A stretch of DNA of 64,000 nucleotides from UBA1351 sp965140555 (GTDB lineage: Bacteria > Bacillota > Clostridia > Lachnospirales > Vallitaleaceae): contig OZ223259.1 of assembly GCA_965140555.1 (NCBI GenBank), positions 3,286,001-3,350,000 on the forward strand. Reading direction: 5' to 3'. Numbering within the stretch: position 1 is the first letter of the stretch; each line of letters begins with the position of its first letter. The notes under the pieces were generated by a model, which saw only the letters and a program-made list of their open reading frames with translations, was not told the origin of the DNA and did not search any database. The position numbers were made by a program, and so were the translations under genes. Shown one piece after another: positions 8,585-17,190 of this stretch.

Positions 8585-9529
8585 TCAAGAGGTTTCATGA
8601 ATTGTTATAATTTGATTCAAGGTATCCTCATAGCGAACGTTTATGGAACTGGATTCAGCACCTCCATCATGAGGTGTCATAATGACATTGTCAAAAGAAT
8701 GTAGGGGATAACGACTAGGATAGACAGACGGGTGTTCCTCGTCGGGGTAGTTATACCAAACATCAGAGGCGAATCCGTAGAGTTGTCCTCTTCTAAGTGA
8801 TTGATACAAGGCTTCTTCGTCAATAATAGGTCCTCGTGCAATGTTAATTAATGATTTTCCTATGAGTGCCTGAAAAATATCTGCGGATATGATACCCGAG
8901 GTTGCATCGGATAAGGGGACGGCTACAACAAAAATGTCGCACCAAGAAGCTAAATCCTTCAGTGTTTCAAAGTTTTGTGTGTCAGGGTAATCCCTTCCTT
9001 TATAGGAGAGGATACCTATAGGACAGTGGAAAGGGACGAGCATTTGATGAAGGGCTTTGCCAATATGTCCATAACCATATATGGCTACTTTTTTATGAAA
9101 TAGACTATGCCAAAATTGCTCATATTGGTTCGATTTACGGGACCAATCTCCTTCTATAAGGCGTTGATGGGAGATTATAATATGGCTCTGTAGGCTTAGT
9201 ATAAACGCAAAAGCTCGTTCGGCAATAAAGGGAGCGTGAGCGGATGTATTGTGTACCGTTACATTCATAGATTCTAGAAGGGGTAAGTCTAAACCGTTCA
9301 ATCCGGTAAACGGAACAAATAAATGTCTCAAGTTCGGAAATAGAGGCTGATGATCAGAAGAGAAAAACCCCGTAATTAAATAGGTCAGATGATCGTAGCT
9401 TTTTTTTTCATTCATATCGACATAGAGCAACTCTATATGAAGGTCAGGTTGGTTTTTATTAATTTTGAGTTCTTTAATAAGGCTATCAATTATGTCATAG
9501 CCACTTTTACTTGTAATTCCTATTTGCAT
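8585..9529 (-). CDS. D-isomer 2-hydroxyacid dehydrogenase, NAD-dependent
   Basis: A 314-residue member of the family that includes glycerate, phosphoglycerate and D-lactate dehydrogenases. The NAD-binding motif GYGHIG is near residue 150. The catalytic arginine region is NIARGPIIDEEAL (near residue 230), followed by ASDVWYNYP and the active-site histidine in MTPHDGGAE (near residue 288). These enzymes reduce 2-oxo acids or oxidise D-2-hydroxy acids in the cytoplasm. The true substrate cannot be told; the N-terminal half is divergent. The start ATG has AGGAGG upstream. Confidence 0.85.
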   Translation of the reverse strand: MQIGITSKSGYDIIDSLIKELKINKNQPDLHIELLYVDMNEKKSYDHLTYLITGFFSSDHQPLFPNLRHLFVPFTGLNGLDLPLLESMNVTVHNTSAHAPFIAERAFAFILSLQSHIIISHQRLIEGDWSRKSNQYEQFWHSLFHKKVAIYGYGHIGKALHQMLVPFHCPIGILSYKGRDYPDTQNFETLKDLASWCDIFVVAVPLSDATSGIISADIFQALIGKSLINIARGPIIDEEALYQSLRRGQLYGFASDVWYNYPDEEHPSVYPSRYPLHSFDNVIMTPHDGGAESSSINVRYEDTLNQIITIHETS

Positions 9530-9623
9530 AAATACCTCCTAATAACTGTCATACGATGTAGATGAATCATTCTTATTCTATCATGTATAACAATGAGAAA
9601 GCTAGGATTTATTAGAGTTTCGG

Positions 9624-9652
9624 TTGGCAACCTACGCTATACATGGTAAAAT
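9624..9652 (+). promoter_or_regulatory. Promoter of the GTPase-NYN fusion gene
   Basis: TTGGCA, 17-base spacer, TAAAAT. A small hairpin (TAGCC/GGGCTA) lies shortly downstream, in the 5' leader. Confidence 0.55.
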
Positions 9653-9704
9653 TTTATAGATAGCCGGAAGGGCTAAACATATAGAAATAAGATGGGAACG
9701 ATTT

Positions 9705-12338
9705 ATGATAAAGAATAAAGTCACTCTTGGTATTTTGGCACATGTGGATGCCGGGAAAACAACCTTGTCGGAAACGTTGTTATACAACACCGGCAGTATT
9801 AAAGAAATGGGACGTGTCGATCATCAAGACGCGTTTTTAGATACATTTGAATTAGAGAAGACCCGTGGTATTACTATTTTTTCAAAACAAGCCATATTTG
9901 ATATAGATGATTTTCAAGTAACTTTGTTGGATACACCGGGTCATGTGGATTTTTCAGCAGAAATGGAGCGAACCTTGCAGGTCCTTGATTATGCCATACT
10001 CGTCGTCAATGGAGCCGATGGCGTGCAAGGACATACATTGACGTTATGGCGTCTGTTGGCGCGCTATGAGATTCCGGTGTTTATCTTTGTGAACAAGATG
10101 GATCAGATCGGTGTAGATAAAGAAGCGTTGTTACAGAATATAAAGGAACAACTGGATGAGCGGTGTATTGACTTTTCATCCGCAATAAGGGATGACGTTT
10201 TTTATGAGCAGATTGCACTTTGTCATGAGAAATTTTTGGATATCTTTTTGGAACAAGGGAAGATAGAGGAGAAGACAATCGCTACAGGGATTGGAAATCG
10301 CCAAATCGTCCCGGTGTTTTTTGGCTCAGCATTGAAAAATGAAGGGGTTCAGATGCTTATCGATAATATGAATCGCTATATGGAGTCTCCGTTATATGCG
10401 GATAACTTTGGTGCGAAAGTGTTCAAAATTACGAGGGATGAACAGGGACAACGGTTAACGCATATGAAAGTAACCGGAGGGGCCCTGCAGGTTAAGGAAA
10501 GTATTGAAAAAGAAGGGGTTCGTCAAAAGGTTAATCAGATACGTATCTATTCAGGCAAAGGCTATGATGTGGTTCAAGCAATTGATGCAGGGAGTATTTG
10601 TGCTGTTACAGGTCTTGATCACATATCGGCCGGGCAGGGCATTGGATTTGAGACAGATAGTATGAAACCGGCACTGACCCCTGTACTTAATTATAAAGTA
10701 GAACTTCCGCCGGAATGCCAAGTGGTTCCGATGTTGCAAAATTTAAGAGAGCTTGAAGAGGAAGAACCGCATCTGAATATTGTGTGGAATGAAGCGGCAG
10801 CTGAAATTCATGCACAAGTAATGGGTGAGATTGAAGTGGAAATTCTCAAAAGTATCATTTCGGAGCGCTATGGTGTAGATGTATCCTTTGGAACAGCTCA
10901 GTTAGTGTATAAGGAAACGATTAAATATCCGGTAGAAGGCATTGGGCATTTTGAGCCTCTACGTCATTATGCAGAAGTGCATCTGTTAATGGAACCGGGA
11001 GAAATAGGCAGTGGTATGGTATATGATACGGATTGTAGTGAGGATCGATTGGCAGGAAACTGGCAACGCTTGATTGTGACGCATTTGAAGGAACGAGAAC
11101 ATGTGGGGGTTCTTACCGGGTCACCGATTACAGATATGAAGATAACTGTTGTTACAGGAAAAGCTCATGTGAAACATACAGAAGGTGGCGACTTTAGAGA
11201 AGCAACCTATCGTGCTATTCGACAAGGATTGATGAAGACGGAGAGCCGTTTGCTTGAACCGGTGTATCAATTTCGTATGGAGTTGCCTAGAGAGTATTTG
11301 GGTAGAGCCATGGCCGATGTTATTCGCCTCTATGGGGAGCATGATGACCCGATTATAAATGAGATGACGGCTGTTCTAACAGGGACAGCGCCGGTGCAGA
11401 CAATGATGACCTATACAACGGAACTTATGGCTTATACCAAAGGGGAAGGTCGCCTAATACTGAATCCGGGAGGCTATAGACCGTGTCACAATGAAGAAGA
11501 GATTATAGAAGCGTTGGGATATGACCCGGATGCAGATACGACGAATCCGGCCTATTCGGTTTTTTGTAGTAAAGGTGTCGGGTATCATGTGCCTTGGTAT
11601 ATGGTTGATGAGTATCAACATGTGGAAAGTGGATTACGATTTGATGCCGATAATAGCATAGACGAGAGCCGTTATGTACAACCTATACAGCAACGTAAAA
11701 GCTCAGAACATATCTCGCAAGACGAGATAGAAGACATTATGTTAAAAACCTATGGCCCGAAGAAGGAAAAAACGAGTCAATCCGAACAGAGAATTATTCG
11801 TGGAAAACCACGAGATAAAGAGCCGGATTGGTCCTTTTCAAAGAAACAACCGAAGAAAGAAAGTTATCTTTTGGTGGATGGTTATAATATTATTTTTGCA
11901 TGGGATAGGTTAAAAAAAGCTGCGGAATCAAGTTTGGATTCGGCGCGGATGAAACTTTTGGATATTATGAGCCATTATAAATCGCAAACGGATGCGACGG
12001 TTATCGTTGTTTTTGATGCATATAAAGTAAAAGGGAATCCGGGTTCGATGGAGACGTATCATAATATTCATGTTGTCTATACAAAAGAAGCGGAGACGGC
12101 CGATGAATATATCGAACGACTGGTAACCCACATTCGTCCTAGTTACGATGTGACCGTTGCAACATCGGATGCGGTGGAACAAGTTATTATTATGGGTAAA
12201 GGCGCAAGACGGTTGTCTGCATCGGGACTTGAAGTTGAAGTGAACCATGCATTGACGCGTATTCAGGAAGAAGTAAGGCGAGACGAGTCAGTCAGTAATC
12301 GAATAAAATTACCGGAAGATAAAACGAAGAAGAAATAG
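9705..12338 (+). CDS. TetM-like ribosomal GTPase fused to a Rae1/YacP-like NYN nuclease domain
   Basis: An 877-residue protein with two parts. Residues ~1-640 are a full EF-G-like translation GTPase of the TetM/TetO/TetW type: G1 AHVDAGKTT (12-20), G3 DTPGH (near 77), G4 NKMD (130-133), then the EF-G-like C-terminal domains. After a charged linker (~645-715), residues ~718-865 form a NYN/PIN-like domain close to YacP (Rae1): LLVDGYNIIFAWDRL, IVVFDAYKVKG, EAETADEYIERLV and VTVATSDAVEQ, with the acidic residues expected for metal binding. TetM-type proteins displace tetracycline from the ribosomal A site; Rae1 of Bacillus cuts mRNA in the A site. Both act on the same site, so a joint ribosome-linked role is a reasonable inference. 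Tetracycline resistance itself is not shown. The next gene, GH3, lies 67 bases downstream without a visible terminator. Confidence 0.85.
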   Translation: MIKNKVTLGILAHVDAGKTTLSETLLYNTGSIKEMGRVDHQDAFLDTFELEKTRGITIFSKQAIFDIDDFQVTLLDTPGHVDFSAEMERTLQVLDYAILVVNGADGVQGHTLTLWRLLARYEIPVFIFVNKMDQIGVDKEALLQNIKEQLDERCIDFSSAIRDDVFYEQIALCHEKFLDIFLEQGKIEEKTIATGIGNRQIVPVFFGSALKNEGVQMLIDNMNRYMESPLYADNFGAKVFKITRDEQGQRLTHMKVTGGALQVKESIEKEGVRQKVNQIRIYSGKGYDVVQAIDAGSICAVTGLDHISAGQGIGFETDSMKPALTPVLNYKVELPPECQVVPMLQNLRELEEEEPHLNIVWNEAAAEIHAQVMGEIEVEILKSIISERYGVDVSFGTAQLVYKETIKYPVEGIGHFEPLRHYAEVHLLMEPGEIGSGMVYDTDCSEDRLAGNWQRLIVTHLKEREHVGVLTGSPITDMKITVVTGKAHVKHTEGGDFREATYRAIRQGLMKTESRLLEPVYQFRMELPREYLGRAMADVIRLYGEHDDPIINEMTAVLTGTAPVQTMMTYTTELMAYTKGEGRLILNPGGYRPCHNEEEIIEALGYDPDADTTNPAYSVFCSKGVGYHVPWYMVDEYQHVESGLRFDADNSIDESRYVQPIQQRKSSEHISQDEIEDIMLKTYGPKKEKTSQSEQRIIRGKPRDKEPDWSFSKKQPKKESYLLVDGYNIIFAWDRLKKAAESSLDSARMKLLDIMSHYKSQTDATVIVVFDAYKVKGNPGSMETYHNIHVVYTKEAETADEYIERLVTHIRPSYDVTVATSDAVEQVIIMGKGARRLSASGLEVEVNHALTRIQEEVRRDESVSNRIKLPEDKTKKK

Positions 12339-12405
12339 AAAGTATATAAAGAGGTAAATCGATAATTGGCATATACTGTATCAGCTATTCGAAAGGAGAA
12401 CAACA

Positions 12406-14832
12406 ATGGATCGACAGGTAGCAGAAATTCTTGAACAGATGACATTAGAAGAGAAAGCGAGCTTATGCTCCGGATTAGATTTTTGGAATATGAAAGGGAT
12501 CGCGCGTTTAGGATTACCGTCAATCATGTTGACGGATGGACCCCATGGTGTGCGTAAACAAGATATGGAAGCAGAAAAAATCGGGTTAGGGAATAGTATT
12601 GAAGCTACATGCTTTCCAACGGCATCCATGACAGCGTCGTCATGGGACCCATACCTGATTGAAGGTATGGGTGAAGCTCTTGGAAAGGAGTGTAAACAAG
12701 AGGATGTGGCTGTACTTCTAGGTCCCGGAGTGAATATGAAGCGTTCGCCCCTATGTGGTCGTAATTTTGAATATTTTTCAGAAGACCCGTTTTTGGCAGG
12801 AACGATAGGTGTTGGGTTGGTAAAAGGCATTCAGAAAATGGGTGTCGGCACATCGGTGAAACATTTTGCTGCCAATAATCAAGAATATCGTCGATTCATT
12901 ACGGATTCTGAGGTGGATGAGAGAACATTAAGAGAGATTTATCTGACTGCTTTTGAAATGATTGTTAGAGAGGCTCAACCGTGGACTTTGATGTGTGGCT
13001 ATAATCAGTTGAACGGAACCTATTGTTCGGATAACAAATGGTTGCTTACAGATGTTTTGCGTGATGAATGGGGATTCGAAGGGGTTGTTATGTCAGACTG
13101 GGGGGCTGTCCATAATCGTGTTGAGGGAATCAAAGCAGGATTAGATTTGGAAATGCCCGGAAGTGGCGGCATCAATGACCGTAAGATTATAGAAGCGGTA
13201 GAGTCAGGCGAGTTGGGAATGGATGACTTAGATAAAGTCGTTGCTCGATTAATAGATCTTATTTTGAAGGCAAAAGAAAGAGAATCCTTCGCATATGACA
13301 AGGCAGAACATCATGAATTGGCTCGACATATAGCAGCCCAATCGGCAGTCCTTTTGAAAAACGAAGGGATTCTTCCCTTGAGTAAAGGATTACGTGTTGC
13401 CGTGGTGGGAGAATTTGCGGAAAGACCGAGATATCAAGGTGCCGGAAGTTCCCAAATTTGTCCGACAAAGCTATCTTCCCTATTGGATGGTTTAGAAGAA
13501 AAAGGAATTGAGTATACCTATTATCAAGGTTATGATGAGACAGATAATACGAGTAATGAATGGTTACTGAAGGAAGCTGTAAAGGGTGTGCGAGAGGCCG
13601 ATTGTATCATTGTAGTAGCCGGATTGCCCGACGCTTACGAGAGTGAAGGTTATGACAGGGAATCGATGGAAATGCCCACATATCATCGAGCTCTTATTGA
13701 AGCGATGGCTGACTCGGAAAAACCGGTTGTTGTCGTTTTGCAAAATGGCTCTCCTGTAGCTATGCCTTGGGCGGATGATGTTGAAGCTATATTGGAGTGC
13801 TTTCTTTCAGGACAGGCAGGTGGATTGGCAACGGCTGATTTGTTATATGGTGATGTGAATCCTAGTGGTAAAATGGCAGAGAGCATTCCCTATAGCGTAT
13901 CAGACAACTTATCCTCATCCTGGTTTGCCAAAGATCCCTATGTGGTTGAGTATCGAGAAGGTCTTTATATGGGATACCGTTATTATGATAAAGCCAACAA
14001 AAACGTACGTTATCCCTTCGGATACGGACTCAGCTATACAACCTTTAGCTATGATTCTATAAGGTGTACCTATGAATCTATATCAGTAGAGGAATTGAAG
14101 CAGAGTCCTATGGACGTGTCTATTGTTGTGAAAAACACAGGTGACATAGCCGGTTATGAGGTTGTCCAACTCTATGTAAAAGCACCCCAAGACAAGATTC
14201 ACCGACCGATAAAGGAATTAAAGGGGTTTGACAAAGTATGGCTTGAACCCGGACAAAGGAAGGAAATTATAATAAATCTTAATGCACGTTCTTTTGCCTA
14301 TTATGATGTGAAAAGAGGTCAGTGGAAAGTGGAACCCGGTGAATATAAGCTCTGTATCGGAGGGTCATCAAGGGACTTGCCTTTAGTTCATGTATTAGAG
14401 ATTAAAGGAGAGGTTACAGCGTCGGATAGGGAGCATATTGATCAAGACAGAGCACAAGCGCCGGAATATTATCTGTCAGGGGAAGGATTCCATCACGTAA
14501 GTCGTGCATCCTTTGAGGCCGTTATCGATAAGGATATAGAAGCTATCCGAGAGTCCATGAAAGAATGGAGTCTGAACACGGCTATTGGAGATTTTAAGAA
14601 TATTGAAGCGGGTCATGAGATCTATACGACGTTAGTCGAGCGTTATAGGAAATCCATGTCGTTGGAGGACAATGATGATCCGAAATCTGAACGTATGATG
14701 GAAGCCATGTTAAATGACATGCCATTACGTAGTTTGATCATGTTTTCGAGAGGTGAGTATTTGACTGTAGACGAGGCAGAGTCGATGTTAGAGACGATGA
14801 AGAATACGATAGAAACCCATGAAGAATCATAG
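12406..14832 (+). CDS. Beta-glucosidase-type glycoside hydrolase, family GH3
   Basis: An 808-residue cytoplasmic enzyme (no signal peptide). The GH3 N-terminal barrel begins at MTLEEKASLCSG and contains GLPSIMLTDGPHGVR, KHFAANNQE and the nucleophile region VVMSDWGAVHNR with Asp231. The GH3 C-terminal domain follows (SAVLLKNEGILPLS, then GAGSSQICP), and a fibronectin-III-like domain is at ~600-690 (VVKNTGDIAGYEVVQLYV). An extra ~120-residue alpha-rich tail ends the protein. Enzymes of this type release glucose or other sugars from beta-linked oligosaccharides. Being intracellular, it probably works on imported short oligosaccharides, in line with the GH30 enzyme and sugar importer nearby. The start ATG has AAAGGAG upstream. 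Confidence 0.92.
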   Translation: MDRQVAEILEQMTLEEKASLCSGLDFWNMKGIARLGLPSIMLTDGPHGVRKQDMEAEKIGLGNSIEATCFPTASMTASSWDPYLIEGMGEALGKECKQEDVAVLLGPGVNMKRSPLCGRNFEYFSEDPFLAGTIGVGLVKGIQKMGVGTSVKHFAANNQEYRRFITDSEVDERTLREIYLTAFEMIVREAQPWTLMCGYNQLNGTYCSDNKWLLTDVLRDEWGFEGVVMSDWGAVHNRVEGIKAGLDLEMPGSGGINDRKIIEAVESGELGMDDLDKVVARLIDLILKAKERESFAYDKAEHHELARHIAAQSAVLLKNEGILPLSKGLRVAVVGEFAERPRYQGAGSSQICPTKLSSLLDGLEEKGIEYTYYQGYDETDNTSNEWLLKEAVKGVREADCIIVVAGLPDAYESEGYDRESMEMPTYHRALIEAMADSEKPVVVVLQNGSPVAMPWADDVEAILECFLSGQAGGLATADLLYGDVNPSGKMAESIPYSVSDNLSSSWFAKDPYVVEYREGLYMGYRYYDKANKNVRYPFGYGLSYTTFSYDSIRCTYESISVEELKQSPMDVSIVVKNTGDIAGYEVVQLYVKAPQDKIHRPIKELKGFDKVWLEPGQRKEIIINLNARSFAYYDVKRGQWKVEPGEYKLCIGGSSRDLPLVHVLEIKGEVTASDREHIDQDRAQAPEYYLSGEGFHHVSRASFEAVIDKDIEAIRESMKEWSLNTAIGDFKNIEAGHEIYTTLVERYRKSMSLEDNDDPKSERMMEAMLNDMPLRSLIMFSRGEYLTVDEAESMLETMKNTIETHEES

Positions 14833-14855
14833 GATAGAAAAGCTGTAATTAAAGA

Positions 14856-14902
14856 AAAGAAGATATCGCAACCTAACGTAGATTGCGGTATCTTCTTCTT
14901 TT
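14856..14902. terminator. Shared terminator of convergent GH3 and carboxypeptidase genes
   Basis: GAAGATATCGCAA and TTGCGGTATCTTC form a long stem followed by CTTCTTTTTT on the + strand. The right arm lies inside the last codons of the opposite-strand carboxypeptidase gene. Confidence 0.8.
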
Positions 14903-16006
14903 TTGCTCAAGACGCCGTTTTCGCCTCTGTTCAAGACGGTAAATATAAAAACCGGCGAATAGAGTGAGAAAAATTATAAGGATAAAAAATAACGGCGATA
15001 CACCTTTTTTGTCCTTTGTTTCTTCTAAATCCCTTGTGTTATTATCTATGTCCGGATTTGTAGCTGTCGTATCGGCTGAGGTGTCATCGGCTAAGTAAGC
15101 ATCAAAAGTATCCGTGTTGGTTAGTCCCTTATGTGCGGTTATAGGCAGAGCAGTAGCTGTGTATCCATAGTCAATAAGAAGAGCCGTATCATCATACACA
15201 TGGGTATAATTACTCTTCATAACGACGACAATTAAACGTCGATTACCGTTGTCACTAACTGTGACTAGTGTGTGGCCGGATTCAGAGGTATACCCTACTT
15301 TACCGGCAATGACATCATCTCTGTAGATAGATAAATCCTTTTTCGTGTTCAGCATTTTATGTTGCTGGGCTAAGTAACGTGATTCGTCACACTTGTTTGT
15401 GGGAGGAATCTCATACATGGAATCTTGCATAATAGAGAGGAAATAAGCATTCGGCAAGAGCGCTTTTGTAATAAGTGCCATATCATAAGCGGTGGTCGTG
15501 TGGTTTACATCGTACAATCCATGGGGGTTGGTGAAATGGGTATGGTTGGCGCCTAGTGCTTCTGCCTTTTTATTCATGGCGTCTACAAAGGTTTCAATTG
15601 TTTCGCTTTTGGCTTCGGCTAAGGCATTAGCTGCTTCGTTGGATGACATCAAAAGTAATCCGTGCACTGCTTGGTCATAGGTTAATTGTTCGCCCACACG
15701 TATGCCGATACTGCTACCATACCCTAGGCTATTAATGGCATTGTCAGAGAAAGTAATGATATCTTCCGGCTGAAAGGCATCTAATGTAAGAAGTGCGGTC
15801 ATTAATTTTGTAATACTGGCAGGGTACATACTGCGGTTCATATTCTTTTTATAATAGATATCACCGGTATCAGCATCCATAACAATAGCCGATTCAGCAT
15901 ATATAGTCGGCGGAGATGAGGTATCTTCTTGAGCATTGAGGGAGATGTGATTAAATGGTAATAATAATATGAAGCATATATAGATAAATGATTGTTTTAA
16001 TTTCAT
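14873..16006 (-). CDS. D-alanyl-D-alanine carboxypeptidase (DacF/PBP5 type, serine penicillin-binding protein)
   Basis: Begins at the ATG at 16006, which has AAGGAT upstream and starts directly with a signal peptide (MKLKQSFIYICFILLLPFN); an in-frame ATG 39 bases further up lacks both. The product is 377 residues. The peptidase S11 motifs are Ser64-Ile-Thr-Lys67 (SxxK), then SSNEAANALAEA (SxN). The third box reads KVG (GKVGYTSESG) rather than KTG. A Thr/Asp-rich linker and a C-terminal membrane helix with a basic tail follow. Such enzymes trim the terminal D-alanine from peptidoglycan stem peptides at the outer face of the membrane. The Val in the third box is unusual but the surrounding residues are typical. 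Confidence 0.9.
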   Translation of the reverse strand: MKLKQSFIYICFILLLPFNHISLNAQEDTSSPPTIYAESAIVMDADTGDIYYKKNMNRSMYPASITKLMTALLTLDAFQPEDIITFSDNAINSLGYGSSIGIRVGEQLTYDQAVHGLLLMSSNEAANALAEAKSETIETFVDAMNKKAEALGANHTHFTNPHGLYDVNHTTTAYDMALITKALLPNAYFLSIMQDSMYEIPPTNKCDESRYLAQQHKMLNTKKDLSIYRDDVIAGKVGYTSESGHTLVTVSDNGNRRLIVVVMKSNYTHVYDDTALLIDYGYTATALPITAHKGLTNTDTFDAYLADDTSADTTATNPDIDNNTRDLEETKDKKGVSPLFFILIIFLTLFAGFYIYRLEQRRKRRLEQKRRRYRNLR

Positions 16007-16091
16007 AGGACTATCCTTACTATTGGTTTTATTTGTTTTCTGCATAAAATGCTTTTTGAATTAAAGTAGCTATAGCACAGCAATGTGTTTG

Positions 16092-16120
16092 ATTATACTA
16101 GGATTAATTGTTTCTGTCAA
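16092..16120 (-). promoter_or_regulatory. Consensus promoter of the carboxypeptidase gene
   Basis: On the minus strand: perfect TTGACA, 17-base spacer, perfect TATAAT, about 85 bases before the start codon. Confidence 0.75.
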
Positions 16121-16128
16121 AAGAGTGC

Positions 16129-16995
16129 TTACCTAGGGGAATCTTGTCGAAAGAGGCTGGGTGATACACCCATAATCTGCTTAAATTGACGACTGAAGTA
16201 ATGGGCATATTCAAAGCCGCATTGTTCGGCAATGTCAGCAATAGAGGATGTCGTTGTACGGAGCATATGAGCACTTCGCTTTATACGAAATTCATTTAAA
16301 TATCGATTAATGGACGTACCGGTAGCTTCTTTGAATAGATGGCTTAAGTAGAAGGGACTAATATGAAGGTGCTCACTAAGGACATCCAATGAGAGTGAAT
16401 CCATATAATGGCGATGTATATATTGGAGGCACTGCTTGACATAATCGGTTTGTTTTCTTGGAAGGAGAATGTCGCTTTCTCGTTGATTTGGCATCACTTC
16501 ATATCGGAATAAATAAGAAAAAATCTGTAAAACACAACCTTTAACAAAAAGCTCATAGCCGATGGGTTTGTTTTGGTAAAAGGGAATAAGATCTTCCATT
16601 ATTTTAGAGATTATGGGAGTGGTGCAATGGTGATTGAATTGAAGTTTAGACGACCAAAGAGGGGTTAGATATTCCAATTCTATAGTATCCATAAAGGCAC
16701 TTCGTATAAATAGAGGATCAATGACCATACAATAATATGCGGTATAAGGGCTATCACTTTGTACATGGTGAATTTCATTGGGATTGATGATAACGACATC
16801 ACCTTTTTGGGCTCGAACGAGTTCTTGTTGGCAATGCATATAGAAATCACCCTCGAGAATCAGGAGCAATTCTATCTCCTCGTGCCAATGTATGGGAAAG
16901 AGGCTGCCGTTATGGTGATATTCTTGACGCTCAATATAGATAGGGAAGCCATCATCCCGAATAGGTGGGGAGAGATAGTGGTCGAAGGTATTCAT
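16129..16995 (-). CDS. AraC-family regulator with N-terminal cupin sensor
   Basis: A 288-residue cytoplasmic regulator. Residues ~25-110 form an AraC-type cupin fold (FPIHWHEEIELLLILEGDF, then GDVVIINPNEIHHV) that usually binds a sugar. Residues ~185-285 carry the two helix-turn-helix units of AraC/XylS (LSEHLHISPFYLSHLFKEAT; IADIAEQCGFEYAHYFSRQF). It is divergent from the GH30 gene, so it most likely controls that gene in response to a sugar; this is inference. Its ribosome site (AAAGGA) lies next to one end of the MITE-like repeat at 17007-17060, so any promoter must lie within or beyond that repeat. Confidence 0.9.
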   Translation of the reverse strand: MNTFDHYLSPPIRDDGFPIYIERQEYHHNGSLFPIHWHEEIELLLILEGDFYMHCQQELVRAQKGDVVIINPNEIHHVQSDSPYTAYYCMVIDPLFIRSAFMDTIELEYLTPLWSSKLQFNHHCTTPIISKIMEDLIPFYQNKPIGYELFVKGCVLQIFSYLFRYEVMPNQRESDILLPRKQTDYVKQCLQYIHRHYMDSLSLDVLSEHLHISPFYLSHLFKEATGTSINRYLNEFRIKRSAHMLRTTTSSIADIAEQCGFEYAHYFSRQFKQIMGVSPSLFRQDSPR

Positions 16996-17006
16996 AATAA
17001 TCCTTT

Positions 17007-17060
17007 CTAGTGTACCGGCATGTTGATATTCGTCTATTTATGAGCGTGTCAGTACACTAG
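17007..17060. repeat. MITE-like palindromic repeat, short copy (54 bp)
   Basis: Begins CTAGTGTACCGGCATGTT and ends GCGTGTCAGTACACTAG; the ends are imperfect inverted repeats of about 22 bases. It matches the 95-bp copy at 48222-48316 in reverse orientation, except that about 41 internal bases are missing. It sits in the AraC/GH30 intergenic region, 11 bases before the AraC start codon. Confidence 0.8.
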
Positions 17061-17074
17061 ATTATAGCAAGATA

Positions 17075-17160
17075 GTGTTTGAAACACGCAATATTCTTGA
17101 TGGTGAGAAAGTCTGAATCAACTTATAATCCTATTATAAAACAGGAAATCGTGTTTGAAA
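17075..17160 (+). promoter_or_regulatory. Candidate operator and promoter region of the GH30 gene
   Basis: GTGTTTGAAACAC at 17075-17087 is a 13-base near-palindrome, and GTGTTTGAAA recurs at 17151-17160. Between the two copies is TATAAT at 17124-17129, a likely -10 box. Repeated sites around a promoter suit an AraC-type regulator, but catabolite control is also possible. Confidence 0.35.
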
Positions 17161-17190
17161 AGTATAAAGTTATTGACCATAGGAGGGTTT

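Noticed and set aside
9705..11640. Calling the GTPase a tetracycline resistance determinant
   Set aside because: The fold is TetM-like, but the genomic context is core chromosome, there is no mobile element, and a nuclease domain is fused; resistance cannot be read from the sequence.
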